Source: Zingiber officinale
Taxonomy: Eukaryota > Streptophyta > Magnoliopsida > Zingiberales > Zingiberaceae
NCBI RefSeq assembly: GCF_018446385.1
Contig: NC_055998.1
Location: 68,628,744 to 68,692,743, forward strand
DNA: 64,000 nucleotides
Direction: 5' to 3'
Of this stretch, positions 35,933-47,084 are shown piece by piece. The notes beneath the pieces are model-generated. The model made no database searches and was not told the origin of the DNA. It saw only the letters and a list, made by a program, of their open reading frames with translations. Within the stretch, counting starts at the first letter, position 1, and each line of letters opens with the position of its first letter. A program made the translations under genes and the position numbers.

Positions 35933-38900
35933 GTTGGTACAGTTGGCACCAATGATCAAACCTGAGTTTTGATGAATGATAAATAGGTTTAAGTTAGATG
36001 TGTTGTGATCTAACCCTTTCTGCCAAGTGTGTAGGACTTGACTAGTCTAACTTTAGGCTGAAATACAGTTAGGTTTGGAGGACCTGATAGCTGGTGTAGA
36101 AGTCTAGATAGGCCAATGAGTGACATGATATTTGGCGGGAAGTCTGGCTGGGTCCGCGAGATCTGATAGCTGGCCGAAGTCTAGTTGAGTTTGTGAACCT
36201 AACAATTGGCGGGGAGACTTGGTGGACCGTAAGACGTCAAGCAATTCTGAATTGTAAGTAAGATAAGTCACTAAAGGAGAGTGTTCCAGTGAGGATGAGT
36301 CTCATTTGAGGATTTAGGTTCAGGTCCAATTTATGCTCATTTCAGAAATCTAAATTAAGGCCCTGACTAGATCTTACTCTCAAAGATACAGAATCTAATT
36401 ACTGAACTGCTTATTTTTATTGTGCTAACTTTGTCTTGCAAGGTACACTATGTTTTGTTGGACTAACATATTTTGCAGAGTGAAAGAAGCATAAAAAACC
36501 TCGGGTGAATAGTACCCAAGGTGCCTTCCATACAAAGGAAGGTGCCTTGAGTAGGGCTATGGAAGGCGCCTTCGAGAGCTTGGAAGACACTTTCAGTCAG
36601 ATAATATAGAAGACCTCGGTGATGATAAGAGCCAATTTTTTGGGGGATAAGAGTTGGCATCAAAGGTGCCTTCAGTGGTGTTGAAAGCACCTTCCATTCC
36701 CTTTAAAAGGGCTATTTGACCAAGGTTTTGCACACAGCTCTTCTATAAGCTTCTATGCGTTCATTCGACTGCTCCAACTTCATGAAGCTGCTCTGCTGTG
36801 ACACTACTACATTCGACTACCACTGAGAAGTCATCCAACACCGAGCTCGATCTGTTAAAACTATAAGTGTTGGGTAACGAAGTTTCCTTGTGTACTTAAT
36901 TTCTGCTTAAAGGAAAGTGTAGCTCGTTACACTTTTCCTATTTTTTTATTATACTCGATCTCCTCTTCTGACAGTTTCGGAAGAGGTCTTTAGTGAATTA
37001 CCCATCGATAGGTCCACAAGACTTAGGTCTTGGAGTAGGAGTCGCCGAAGGCTTCGAACCAAGTAAAATGGACCAAGTTCTCATACTTGTGGTTTTGCTT
37101 TCTATTTATGTTTAATTCCACTACTTTTGGTTTCAAAATAAAAAAAAATAAGTTTTCTAAAACCACGTGATTCACCCCCCCCCCTTTCATATGTGTAATG
37201 ATCCTACAAGTATTATCAAAGTCATGTTAGATTTGAATTAGTGTAACCACCAATCATGGATTGGGAATTGTTCTAGTTTTTTTTTTTTTTTTTCAGATTT
37301 CAGCTTTTTGTATTGTATTTAAACTGGTAAAATTTACCACTTCAAATAAATTTTTAGTTCGATTTTTACTCGAAGTTGGTGCAACACCACTCGATCTATA
37401 GATATTTTCTTCTTCTTTAAACTCTACTAATCCCAGACTTAGTCTTGGGACATTCTTTCTAATTTTTTTGCGAGATATTTGAAATAACACAAATCGAAGG
37501 GTTCCGTACGGTCCACCCTCCTCTCTTCAACTGAAACGACTTTCTGTATTGGAAGAAGAGAATGGAGGTCTACCTGAAGACTGGCATCAAGCAATGGTTC
37601 ACCATTCGATACAGGGCGCCAGTAGACGAAGCAACTAAAGCACCCCTCGACCTAGAAAGATGGAATCCAAAAGATAAGAAGAAGAAGGCCCAGATCGAAT
37701 TGAAGGCATTGAATATGATCCACTGCGAACTCACGAAAGAAGAACTCAACCATGTCGGCCCACACGAGAACGCAAAGGAGCTATGAGACAAGCTCATCAA
37801 ATTACACGAAGGAACCAACGATGTTAAGGTAACTAAACAAAACTTGCTTCTAAATAAGTTGTTTAACATTAAAATGTTGGAAGGAGAAACAGTGAGTCAA
37901 CTACACGTGAGGATCAAGAACATCCTCAACGGGCTCCACTTAATTAACCACCAGATGGAAAACTAGTATATAATCAAGTACACCTTAAATTCCTTTCCTC
38001 GAAATGAATTATGGGCATCTATAGTTGATGCCTACAAGATTTCGAAGAATTTATGTAAACTAAAATTAGATGAACTCTTTTGTGAACTTAAACTCCATGT
38101 GCAAACTAACTCTAAAAGGCCTAAGAAAGCTGTTGCACTTCTTGCAGGTCTCTCAAAAGAAGTCTAGAACAAGAGCAAACCTGAGCTAGAATCTAAATTT
38201 GACTCAGACTCAGATAAAGAAGAACAACTAGTAAACATGCTTCAACAAAAAGGATATTCAGAAGATGATTGAGTCAAATAAATCAAGCATCACCTTCTAC
38301 GGGTGCAATAAAAAAGGACACTATAAGCACGAGTGTCCGAAGCTGAAAGAAGACAAACCCAAACTACTAGAAGAAAGAAGACATTAAAAGCAACTTGGAA
38401 TGAATCATCCTTTGAAGAATCGGATGCTGAAGAACCAAAGCAACAAAACTACCTCGCGCTGATGGCATCTAGATCGGAATCAGAAAGCTAAGCTGATGAA
38501 GATGATGAGTCAGAATACGAGTCAAGCCACAAGTCTATACTCATTTTCGAAGGTCTCAACGAGATAAATTCTAACCTAACTACCAAATTTTTCAAAATCA
38601 TTGCATGCTTGAACAAAAAGTTAGGAAAATTAGAAACTCAAATTAATCAACTTCTTAATAAAAATCAAAAACCTAAAAGAACAACTTAAAATAAATCCAA
38701 CAGCTGAACCAGTTCAATTTGGAATTCTAACTCAAGTCTTAAAACTTGAGGAGGAAAGTTTTAAATTGAAAAATGAAGTAATTGAACTAAAAGAACTTTT
38801 ATAGAAATTTACAACAAGATTCAAGTACCTTGACATGATACTAGGATCACAACAAGTTGTGTACAACAAATTCAGACTCGAATATAAGTCCAGCTCAACA

Positions 38901-40340
38901 AATAAAATATTTATATCATTTATAAGATAAAACAAGAAATAACCCAAAACTTGGGTTCTGAAAACTTATCTAATCAATCAAGTATGACTCAATCAATATT
39001 ACAAAACTTATCTAAAAATGAAATTCACTATCTAAAACCAAATCAAAATACACCCAATAATTCAAACTCAAACCTACAAACATGATTTAAAACTACTAAT
39101 TCAAATCCAAGCTTAAAATGTAAAACTAAATCAAGTAAATCAAATTCCAATCAAAAACATAAATTTAAATCAACTAACTACAAATTTAACTTAAACTCAA
39201 ACTATAATCAAGTTTATTATAACTATAAAACAAGTCTATATAAACCTAAAACTTAGCCCAAGTTCAATAATTCATGAGAGGCACCAAATTAGTTACACAT
39301 TCAAAATAATAGTTCACCCAGCAGGGTAATTAGGACTAGATAAATTAACACTAATTTAACTTGGCAAACAATACTAGCGACGTTGGGATGATAGTAGGTT
39401 AGGGAAGTTCTATCTATATATGTCTAGAAAGAATTATATGTATTCGACCTGTGCATTTGGCTTAGTGGAACTAAGTGAAACTACCCCTTACCAATCTAAA
39501 CTGGTTAAAACAAAGTTTTGTATTAAGTTCTTTGAATAGGACTATTTGAAAATTTTTAAAGTACGTGGTTACTCTAATGATGTCCATGTGATTCACCACA
39601 ACTTAGAAATTTATTCAAAAAATGTCTGCTTGATTAACCCAAAATTAAATTTGAATCTAACCAAAAGTTAAACCAACTCCTAAAAGTTCAACTTAACTCA
39701 TCTCACAAAATGATAGGATACCTTTGTCTGAAAACTTAGACTGGATGAGATGATTAGAAAATTTAAATTTAAATTTAAATTAAATTAAAATTAAAATTAA
39801 AATTTAAATTAAATTAATTAAATCAAATTAAAATTAAAATTAAATCGAATTAAATTAAATTAAATTAAATTAAAATGAAAATGGAAATTAATTTAAATTT
39901 AAATTTAAGTTAAATTAAATTACAATTCAAATTCAAATTAAAATAAAATAAAATAAAACTTAAATTACACTTAAAATTAAAAATTAAAACTTAAATTAAA
40001 AATTAAATTAAAATTTAAACCCAGAATTAAAATTAAAATTAAAATTAAATTTAAACTTAACTAAAAAAACTTATCAAAGGCTCCTCTGATACAATAGTAG
40101 GAGCCCTTGGAAGGGTCGCAAAATTCTCGCCCAATTGAATGAAAGTGCCTTCAACGCATTTGAAGGTGCCCTCCATAACGCATGGAAGGTGCCTTCTGTT
40201 GGCCTGAAGGCTCCTTCAACCCAAATTTCAACAGTGAACAACGAAGATTTTTGTTTGCAAAAAAACCTTTGGAAGGCGCCCTCCAGCCACTTTCTTTCAC
40301 TTTTCTCTTCACCTTCAAAACCCCAATTATGCCTCCTAGG
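35933..40340 (+). mobile_element. Sirevirus-type Copia fossil (5' LTR and gag side)
   Basis: 5' LTR 35933-37208 (1,276 bp, TGTTGGTACA...CCTACA, with a C-run before the end), then a decayed tRNA-Met-type primer site. Gag begins near 37562, with a CCHC-type knuckle (about 38300) and an acidic, coiled-coil-like tail to about 38930. Noncoding DNA related to 16840-17100 and an AT-rich block (39755-40062) follow. The LTR carries GGAAGGCGCCTTCC-type motifs before its TATA-like TTTAAAAG (about 36703). A second cluster of the same motifs lies at 40085-40330. No pol follows. Broken many times. Confidence 0.75.
39755..40062. repeat. AAATTAAATT low-complexity block
   Basis: About 300 bp of short AATTAAA-type repeats inside the Sirevirus fossil, parallel in position to 17140-17860. 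Confidence 0.85.
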
Positions 40341-41930
40341 TACCTTCTAACTCGATCTATCTAGTTATTTTTTCTATATTTATGTGTTTTTCTTGAATAT
40401 TTGCATGTATATACCTGGCTAGTTCCAGCAGTCCCCTCTGCCGATGCCAAATTCCCTACTGAGTGTCTTAGGTTAGATTTCCTAGATCGTATATATATTG
40501 CATTAAAATCTAGATTCCTAGGTAGGGCGTTCTTTACCTGTTATTGTACCCCAATTATAGAAGTTATAGACTTATAAGTTAGATAGATTAGTTTATTGTA
40601 GTCATTCAGTAAACTTAGACATGTGCTCAATTTTATAACAACTTAGTTAAAGTCGATGACTTGACATACTCCCCCAGAGTAGGTGATAAGGATTTTAAGT
40701 TCTCACCCACTCTACTATAAGATAGTTTAGGAGTTAGGCGGTCTGCATGCCCATTTTTGTGTTATCCTAGTAGGGATTTGTCATTTGGAAAACCCTAATC
40801 CCATATTACATTGGATACTACCTATATGCATTTTTTTGGGGAGAGAGTGCCCATTATGATTGACTTCAGATCTCTCTCTCTTAAGGTTCACGACTTTATC
40901 CTATATAGAGTTCTTACCACCTGCATTTTGTTGATCACATCTCCCGATGTTGCAATGATATGACCCTCCCACTCTTTCTTCCTTTATGCATTATGCCAGC
41001 GACTAGATAACGACATTGCATTACATATGTTTTAGAATATCATTCAAGCATCCAGTCTCATCACTATGAGACAGGTTCATATGTCTTACTGTCACATTTT
41101 AACTTTTATATTTTTTATCATAAGGGTAGATATAACCCAGAGTACACTTACTTCCCTTAGTGCATATGATGATATTGGTCAGCGTCAGCTTACATTAATA
41201 CATATAGATGTTACTACTTAGGGGGGGTTGCCTTAGAGAGTGGGTTCTCAGCCTGACGTTTCAAACGAGGCTAAGGAGGATATCCCACCAGTCATTCCGA
41301 CCGAGGTCGATGAGGTGGCTGCAACCATGAGGGAGGAGCCATCATTTTACTACTCGACCTTGCTTCACTTCTGGAAATCTGGCATGATCGTGTGAAACCA
41401 CAAGTCCTGGACTTGCTTGTGCTCTAGTGGAGTGGCACGACCATGTGCTACTTGCCCATGGGTGTGGAACCACGACCGTGTGGAAACATACGGCTAGGCT
41501 CTGCTTTTCTTCTTTGATCTCTTCAAATCATGTCTTAACACCGTTTTCACTCCAAAAATGCATCATATCAATAGAAAAGTGAATAAAGAGTAGATCTCCA
41601 ACAAAGAAAATAATTATGCTAAAATATGATAAAGAGGGGTGAAATTGCATAGAACATACATAAAGGAAGCAAGTGAATGTGCATTAAAATATACATAAAA
41701 ATATATATAATCTACACACATTAAAGATCATAGTGTATGCTTGATCATGTGTGCGGACCCTTGGATTAGTCACCTCAAGGAGGTGGAGACCAAGAAAATC
41801 AATGAGTTAGCATTACATTCTTGTTATTTTATTCTAGTACTTTCATTGTTTTTGCTTCCGCTAATAAGTTGTAGGTAAAAATCGAAGAGAAGTTATTCAC
41901 CCCCTTTAGTCGGACACAGAGATCCTAACA
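40341..41930. mobile_element. Unclassified retroelement-derived DNA ending in an LTR tail
   Basis: No open frame of note. 41235-41345 reads without stops for a short way, and repeated CCACGACCGTGTGG-like words near 41380-41490 suggest Gypsy internal sequence. 41800-41930 ends TTCACCCCCTTTAGTCGG...CCTAACA, matching the ends of the Sirevirus-type LTRs in this window. The left edge of that LTR piece is not visible. Confidence 0.45.
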
Positions 41931-41957
41931 AGATTCAGGTCCACATAATAAATACAT

Positions 41958-42400
41958 AGGAGTTATAATGAGTCTGATTAGAGTTTTATAGGTTCATCAA
42001 TGAGTTTTGACCAAAACTCATTGATAAACCTAGATGATTTAGATTTCTGAATTTTTATAATAAGATGGAAGTGTGGAGTGTATAAAAGGTAGATATGGTG
42101 AGAAATTTTGGTTCTGAGTCTCCTATATGAAGTTATAGGTCAATGTCAATTGACACAAAGTTTGAAACTTTCTAAACTTTCTGAGCAATGCTAAGAATTT
42201 TTTACGATGATAATGGAGGACACCCTTAGACTCCTAGGAACTATAGAAAGCTACAGGAGTTGGAATGAGTTCGATCAAAGTTATCTAAGTTCATCAATGA
42301 GTTTTAATCGAAATCTGTTGATGGACCTAGATGACTTGAATTTATGAATGAGATGGAAGTGTGGAGTGTGTAGAAGGTATATATAGTGTCCAATCCTGGT
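41958..42400. repeat. Two-copy repeat, period about 290 bp
   Basis: A segment of about 145 bp occurs twice, starting at 41958 and 42255. Shared words include CATCAATGAGTTTT, GACCTAGATGA/AACCTAGATGA and ATGGAAGTGTGGAGTGT. It looks like a satellite-type or retroelement-derived repeat. No coding capacity. Confidence 0.7.
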
Positions 42401-44610
42401 CATAATACATGTGGGCTAAGTTATGATCGTGGGTCAACCAGCACAAACTATAGTGTTGATTTTCTTTTATATATTTTTTTAATTTTTTATTAAAATTAAA
42501 ATTAAAAATAAATAAATTTAGAGTAAGTTTAAATTAATTTTAGAGTAAAGAGAAGAGAGTACAATTAGGAGAGAGAAGAGAAAAATGATTAATCAAATCA
42601 GGTAACGTCGAATCCAGTATGATCAGTGAAGCCCCCACAGAAGTTTTTCACCGGTCACCAGGATAAATCGGGAAGCTCTTGTGGCGGGCGGTCTAGAAGC
42701 CCAACATCTTTTGATTACGCATCCCATTTGAAGGAAAATCTATAAAAATGTATCACAATTAGAAATCAATCACGAGTATCTGGATGATAACTGGACGCCC
42801 TCAACCGAGGGCAAGAGAAAAGTAAAGAGATTATATGTTGGATGAAAATGAGGGAGGAAAGAAAAGAAGAGAAATCAATAATTTTTTTGGAATAATGGAA
42901 CTTGGGTACGTGTTTTTGGATAAAACCAAACTTGAATTATGTCCTTTTGAATTTGCCGCTTTCCTTTCGTTGGCATTCTCCTGTTGCTAGCTCTTTTGTT
43001 TTCTTCCCAGTTTGAATTTTAGTAAGTGCGTTCGATTGATGCTTAGTTGTAAATTAGCGAAGAAGGTTCAGTGTCACTTTCGATTTGAAAGATTAGGAAG
43101 TTGTAATGTGTGCCACTTATTTGAGATCACCGACACTTGTGTTGATATCGCTCTGCTAAATAAGAAAGGTTTAGAGACGTGTTCAGAATAAATTTCTGTT
43201 TTTGTTGCGATATGAAAAAAAGATTAGGAAAGTCGTGTCGTTGCAAAACACTGAAAGAGTGCAAACTGTTTGAGACCTCTAGCACTTGTTGATATTGCAC
43301 CACTAATTTGCATCCCTAATGGTTTCGACACCTTTTTAATGTAAAGGGAACAACTTTTTCTTTGTGTAAAGAGAAATGAATGGCGAAGAGAATAGAGAAT
43401 TAGGTTCTTCCTAGAAAGTGCCTTTTTAAATACCACGGCACCTACTAGCTTTGCTTTGCCACCTATGAAGAGTAATGCAAAGAAAGGTGTGGTCTTAGGC
43501 TTTTCGAGGACGACATTTGTTTGTTAGAATCGATATCTTGTAGTGGGGAAAAAGAAAGCTAGATACGATGTAGTTTGATTCATAAACAAAGCCAAGGAGG
43601 AAGCTAAGTTTGTGGTATATCGACATTTAAACTTAGCAAATGTCAAGTGGCTTTAAAACCTTCTATTTAGTAAGAAACAGTACTCAATTGATGTGGCATG
43701 AGTCGATAATCATAGTCAATATAAGGTATAGTACTTGTCCCCTCTAACATTTGGTAGCTAGCTTACTAGCACCGGACTCTTGCGTTAATTCTGAACCTAT
43801 TGGGGCTGAATTTGACTCTTTTCGTGTTTTCTTAATTAATTGTTTGTAATGTTCTTTTAGCTTCTTTAGTTGGGCCATGAGTGGATTTGGTGGCTAGCAG
43901 CGGATGATGACAACTATTCCAGTGTATATACAAAAATGATTGACAAGTGAAAGGGATGTATTATATTTTCTTACTTCACTTTAACACTAATTTGTTGCTG
44001 TTGCTGGCCTCTTAAGTTATTAGGCCTCGTCGATATGATCAGTATGGATATGAGCCATAACAGTTATCTTTCTCAAGGAGTAATATTATGCTACAAGAAT
44101 ATTTCCTACTCAAACCACCAATTTGAGTCATGGAAAAAGTTTGAGGAATGGTGATGTTAGGTTAAAGGGTGATTGATATCTGCTGCTGGTATTTAAGACA
44201 GCTAAAGGCCATATATAGAGATCATAAAGAGCTTTACAAAGAAGGGGTTTGAAAGAGCCACCTCAGTGAATGAATAATTCAGACATAATTACCTCTATAC
44301 TCCGAGTTGAGTGGTGTATTAGATCTTGACAGACAGTGCCAAAATCTTGTGAGCATGCGTCTTAATCGTATCCTCAATGGTCGTTGTGTTGTGAAAAACA
44401 ATGCAAGCAGCAATAATTAATGAATGGTGAAGTTAAAGCTGCATGTGTGATTCTTGAATTGAGTAATTTAGCAAGCAGATATATAGTCGGTGAAGATTCA
44501 TCACATTTAGGCTTGCCACATATTATTGACTAGTTGGTCCATCACCTTTGCGTACATTGTTTTTTAAACTAGGATTTTTTTTTTTTATTTTTAAATGAAG
44601 AGTTGCTGCA
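42401..44610. other. Intergenic DNA upstream of the HIPP gene
   Basis: No gene, RNA or defined repeat recognised. 42470-42540 is AT-rich. A GC-richer island at 42600-42740 (TTCACCGGTCACCAGG) of unknown nature interrupts it. The last few hundred bases should hold the promoter of the gene at 44671. Confidence 0.4.
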
Positions 44611-44611
44611 T

Positions 44612-44620
44612 CTATAAAGA
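44612..44620 (+). promoter_or_regulatory. TATA box of the HIPP/Pi21-like gene
   Basis: CTATAAAGA, 51 bases before the ATG at 44671. This allows a 5' UTR of only about 25-30 bases. Confidence 0.5.
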
Positions 44621-44670
44621 TAGCCCTTTTCCACCCTAAATTTCCAGAGTAGTTCCACAACTTGCAAGAC

Positions 44671-45612
44671 ATGGGTGAGAAAGAGCCCAAGGTACTCCAT
44701 TTTCCATATCCCTTATTATGCTGATCTTTCAACAATTCAATTTACTATGTTGTTCTGTAAAAGAATTTAAGGGGTAGTTTTCTCTTCTTTGTTATGTAAT
44801 CTGCATTTCTGAATTGTCTGTCACAGATCGCCACAGTCATCATCAAGGTTGATCTCGAATGCTGTTGCTGCTCCAAGAAGATCAAGAGCACTCTGTGCAA
44901 GCTCCAGAGTTAGAATTTATTTATTTAGTTACTACTTTTTTAAGTTTCGGAGTAGAGTAGAGTTAGATAGTAACAGGTTTTGTTGTGTGTTTTAGAGCGA
45001 TTCAAGGTCAATTCCATCGTTTTCGATGATAAGAAGGGCACGGTCACCGTCTCCGGCGCTTTCAATCCGGACTGCTTCATCAAGAAGCTCTGCTGCATGG
45101 CGCGCAAGGTGATTAAGGACATCCAAATCAAAAAACCAGACCCACCTCCGCCGCCGCCGCCGCCCGAGCCAAAGCCAGCTCCTCCCCCGCCCGAACCCAC
45201 CCCGCCGCCCCCCGCTCCTGTACCTCCGCCGCCCGCACCCGATCCGCCACCGCCACCCGCGCCGGAACCACCTCCGCCGCCGGCCCCAGAGCCGCCGCCC
45301 CCTCCCGCACCGGAACCCCCGCCGAAGCCGAAGCCGAAGCCGGCGCCTCCGCCGGAGGTGCTGCTTAAGTTTCCGATGTGGGCGTTCCCGACCCCGGTAT
45401 GGCCCTGCTGCTACCAGCCGTGTCCCTGCTACGAGCCGCGCCACGGTCGCTGCCGCTGCTGCTCCTGCGGCCACGTCTCCGACGGCCCACCTCCACCGGC
45501 GGCCGTTCCTCCTCCGCAGCCAGTGTATTACGGCGGCTTCCCCTGCTTCGAAGAGCAAGGCTACAAGATAGTGTGCGAAGACGAGCCTTCCTATGGCTGC
45601 TCCGTCATGTAA
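44671..45612 (+). CDS. Heavy-metal-associated isoprenylated protein, proline-rich (HIPP, Pi21-like)
   Basis: Three exons: 44671-44691, 44827-44908 and 44996-45612, GT-AG throughout, giving 239 residues. Residues 8-75 form an HMA domain. The metal site is VDLECCCCSKKIK, where the usual CxxC is part of four consecutive cysteines, as in the Pi21 group (CCxC). A proline-rich stretch of PPPPPAPEP-type repeats and a KPKPKPKP run follow (about 80-150), then a Cys-rich segment. The protein ends CSVM, a CaaX box predicting farnesylation and membrane attachment. Rice Pi21, a blast-susceptibility factor, has the same HMA plus proline-rich plan; a defence role here is inference only. The gene is intact and single copy in the window. 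Exon 3 is strongly GC-rich. Confidence 0.92.
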
Positions 45613-46723
45613 TCTAATAATTCTCTAGCGATCGACAACAATAAGAATAACAAGCAAGCGCATGTTTTCATTTACAAATGCATCGACTTTGTGTGGCCCG
45701 TCCATCGCCGGCGGTGGATGCTACGCCGATTCGCCGAATGTGCCGATGCGCCGTGGTGGTGCACGAGTGGGATGGGTTACCTACCGGTTGGCGACGACAA
45801 ACGTGAATGACGCATGAGGGTCCCACTAAGTAGTTGTGCTGTGGACTGTGGCATGTGGTCTAGTCACCGGTATGGGAAGGAAATGGAAGATTCCTCTATT
45901 CTTACGCTATTAGACTTTTTACACCTTGATAATTATAATTTTGGATTTAGTAGTTCAAGGTCAACTTTTCTCCATCCCTAAGTAGAATCGACATTGAGAT
46001 AATAGTTCACAGTGTTTGAGAATTCGTTTAGGACGCAAGTTAAAGGCTTTGCTTAAGGCTCAAATTGATTCAATAAAAAAAAAAAAAAAAAAAAACAAAG
46101 AAAGAAAGTAGATTCCTTTTGGCTTTATGTCAAACGAATATATATATTCCTTATCACATTCAAAGACTATTTTTATTTCATTTTTCACTCTAATCAATAT
46201 ATACTCAAATATCAAAAGCATATCAAGTCAATAAATTGAATGGGTTATGCTTAAAATGAGCCCAATGACCCAAGTCATCTGGGAAAGCTAATTGAGCTAT
46301 GTCAAGTGGGAAATACTCATTTGCCTCATTTGAATAATTTAAATATAGTTTCAATGTAAATTAAATCACTATGTCAATGGGTCGACAATTATAGAGACGT
46401 ATATAAATGGGATGTTATTATAATATTAAATAAATAAAAATAAGATTTTATCGGGTCAGCATCTATCTATTTTGTTCGCTGAGATTAAGACCATTAAAAT
46501 AATTAATTCTTTTTAAAATAAATAAATAAATAATTTTGAAACTAATACAAAGTTTTAGTTTAATGAACATCCATGCTCGACCCACTTGCCGCGTCTCAAC
46601 CAATCGACCCCACAAAATCCAAAACAAGTATGTGTACTCGACCAAAACTGACCCCTATGCCCACCGTCCATTTAACCGGAGTACTTGCGCATTCCGGGCG
46701 GGACCCGCAACAGGGAGTTTCGA
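45613..46723. other. Intergenic DNA between HIPP gene and formin
   Basis: HIPP 3' flank, a 19-base A-run at about 46077, then from 46409 DNA that matches the left duplicate (5528 onward). A GC-richer formin promoter zone begins near 46560. No further gene seen. Confidence 0.5.
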
Positions 46724-46733
46724 TTTATAAAAG
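46724..46733 (+). promoter_or_regulatory. TATA box of the intact formin
   Basis: TTTATAAAAG, about 350 bases before the ATG at 47085. In the truncated left copy the aligned sequence jumps across this segment (near 6805), so that copy has no TATA box. Confidence 0.6.
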
Positions 46734-47084
46734 GTGGCTCCGAGCTGGTGCGGCGGGGTGGACTCGCCACGTCGGCTGAGGCAACGAGAAGCCGCCCGGC
46801 GTTGGTGGTGCCCGCGGCTGAGCTGGCTTTATTGGCCTCCTCCAAAAAAAAAGTTGGAAAAAAAGAAACATCGCCATTTCTGCACAACCTTTTTTGTTTT
46901 TCCCATCTCTATTCCCGGCGACGCGCTCGCTGCTCCGGCGAAACGCCTTCGATCTCCCCGTCGCGTCGCAAGCTGGACGCGCTGGTCCCGCCTCCCGGTC
47001 CCCTAATCGGCGCTGGAACATTCGTAGCTCCAGGGATTTGGATCGGAAGGCAGGAACCACGGCCGCCGGTGGCGGCGCCGGCGG

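Noticed and set aside
37209-37225. tRNA-like sequences after LTRs
   Set aside because: These are primer-binding sites complementary to tRNA-Met, not tRNA genes.
41235-41345. Possible third (envelope-like) reading frame
   Set aside because: Too short and without recognisable domains; left as unclassified retroelement DNA.
44992-45558. Long minus-strand Gly/Arg-rich frames opposite HIPP exon 3
   Set aside because: Shadow of GC-rich Pro codons; the plus-strand gene has correct splice sites, HMA domain and CaaX end.
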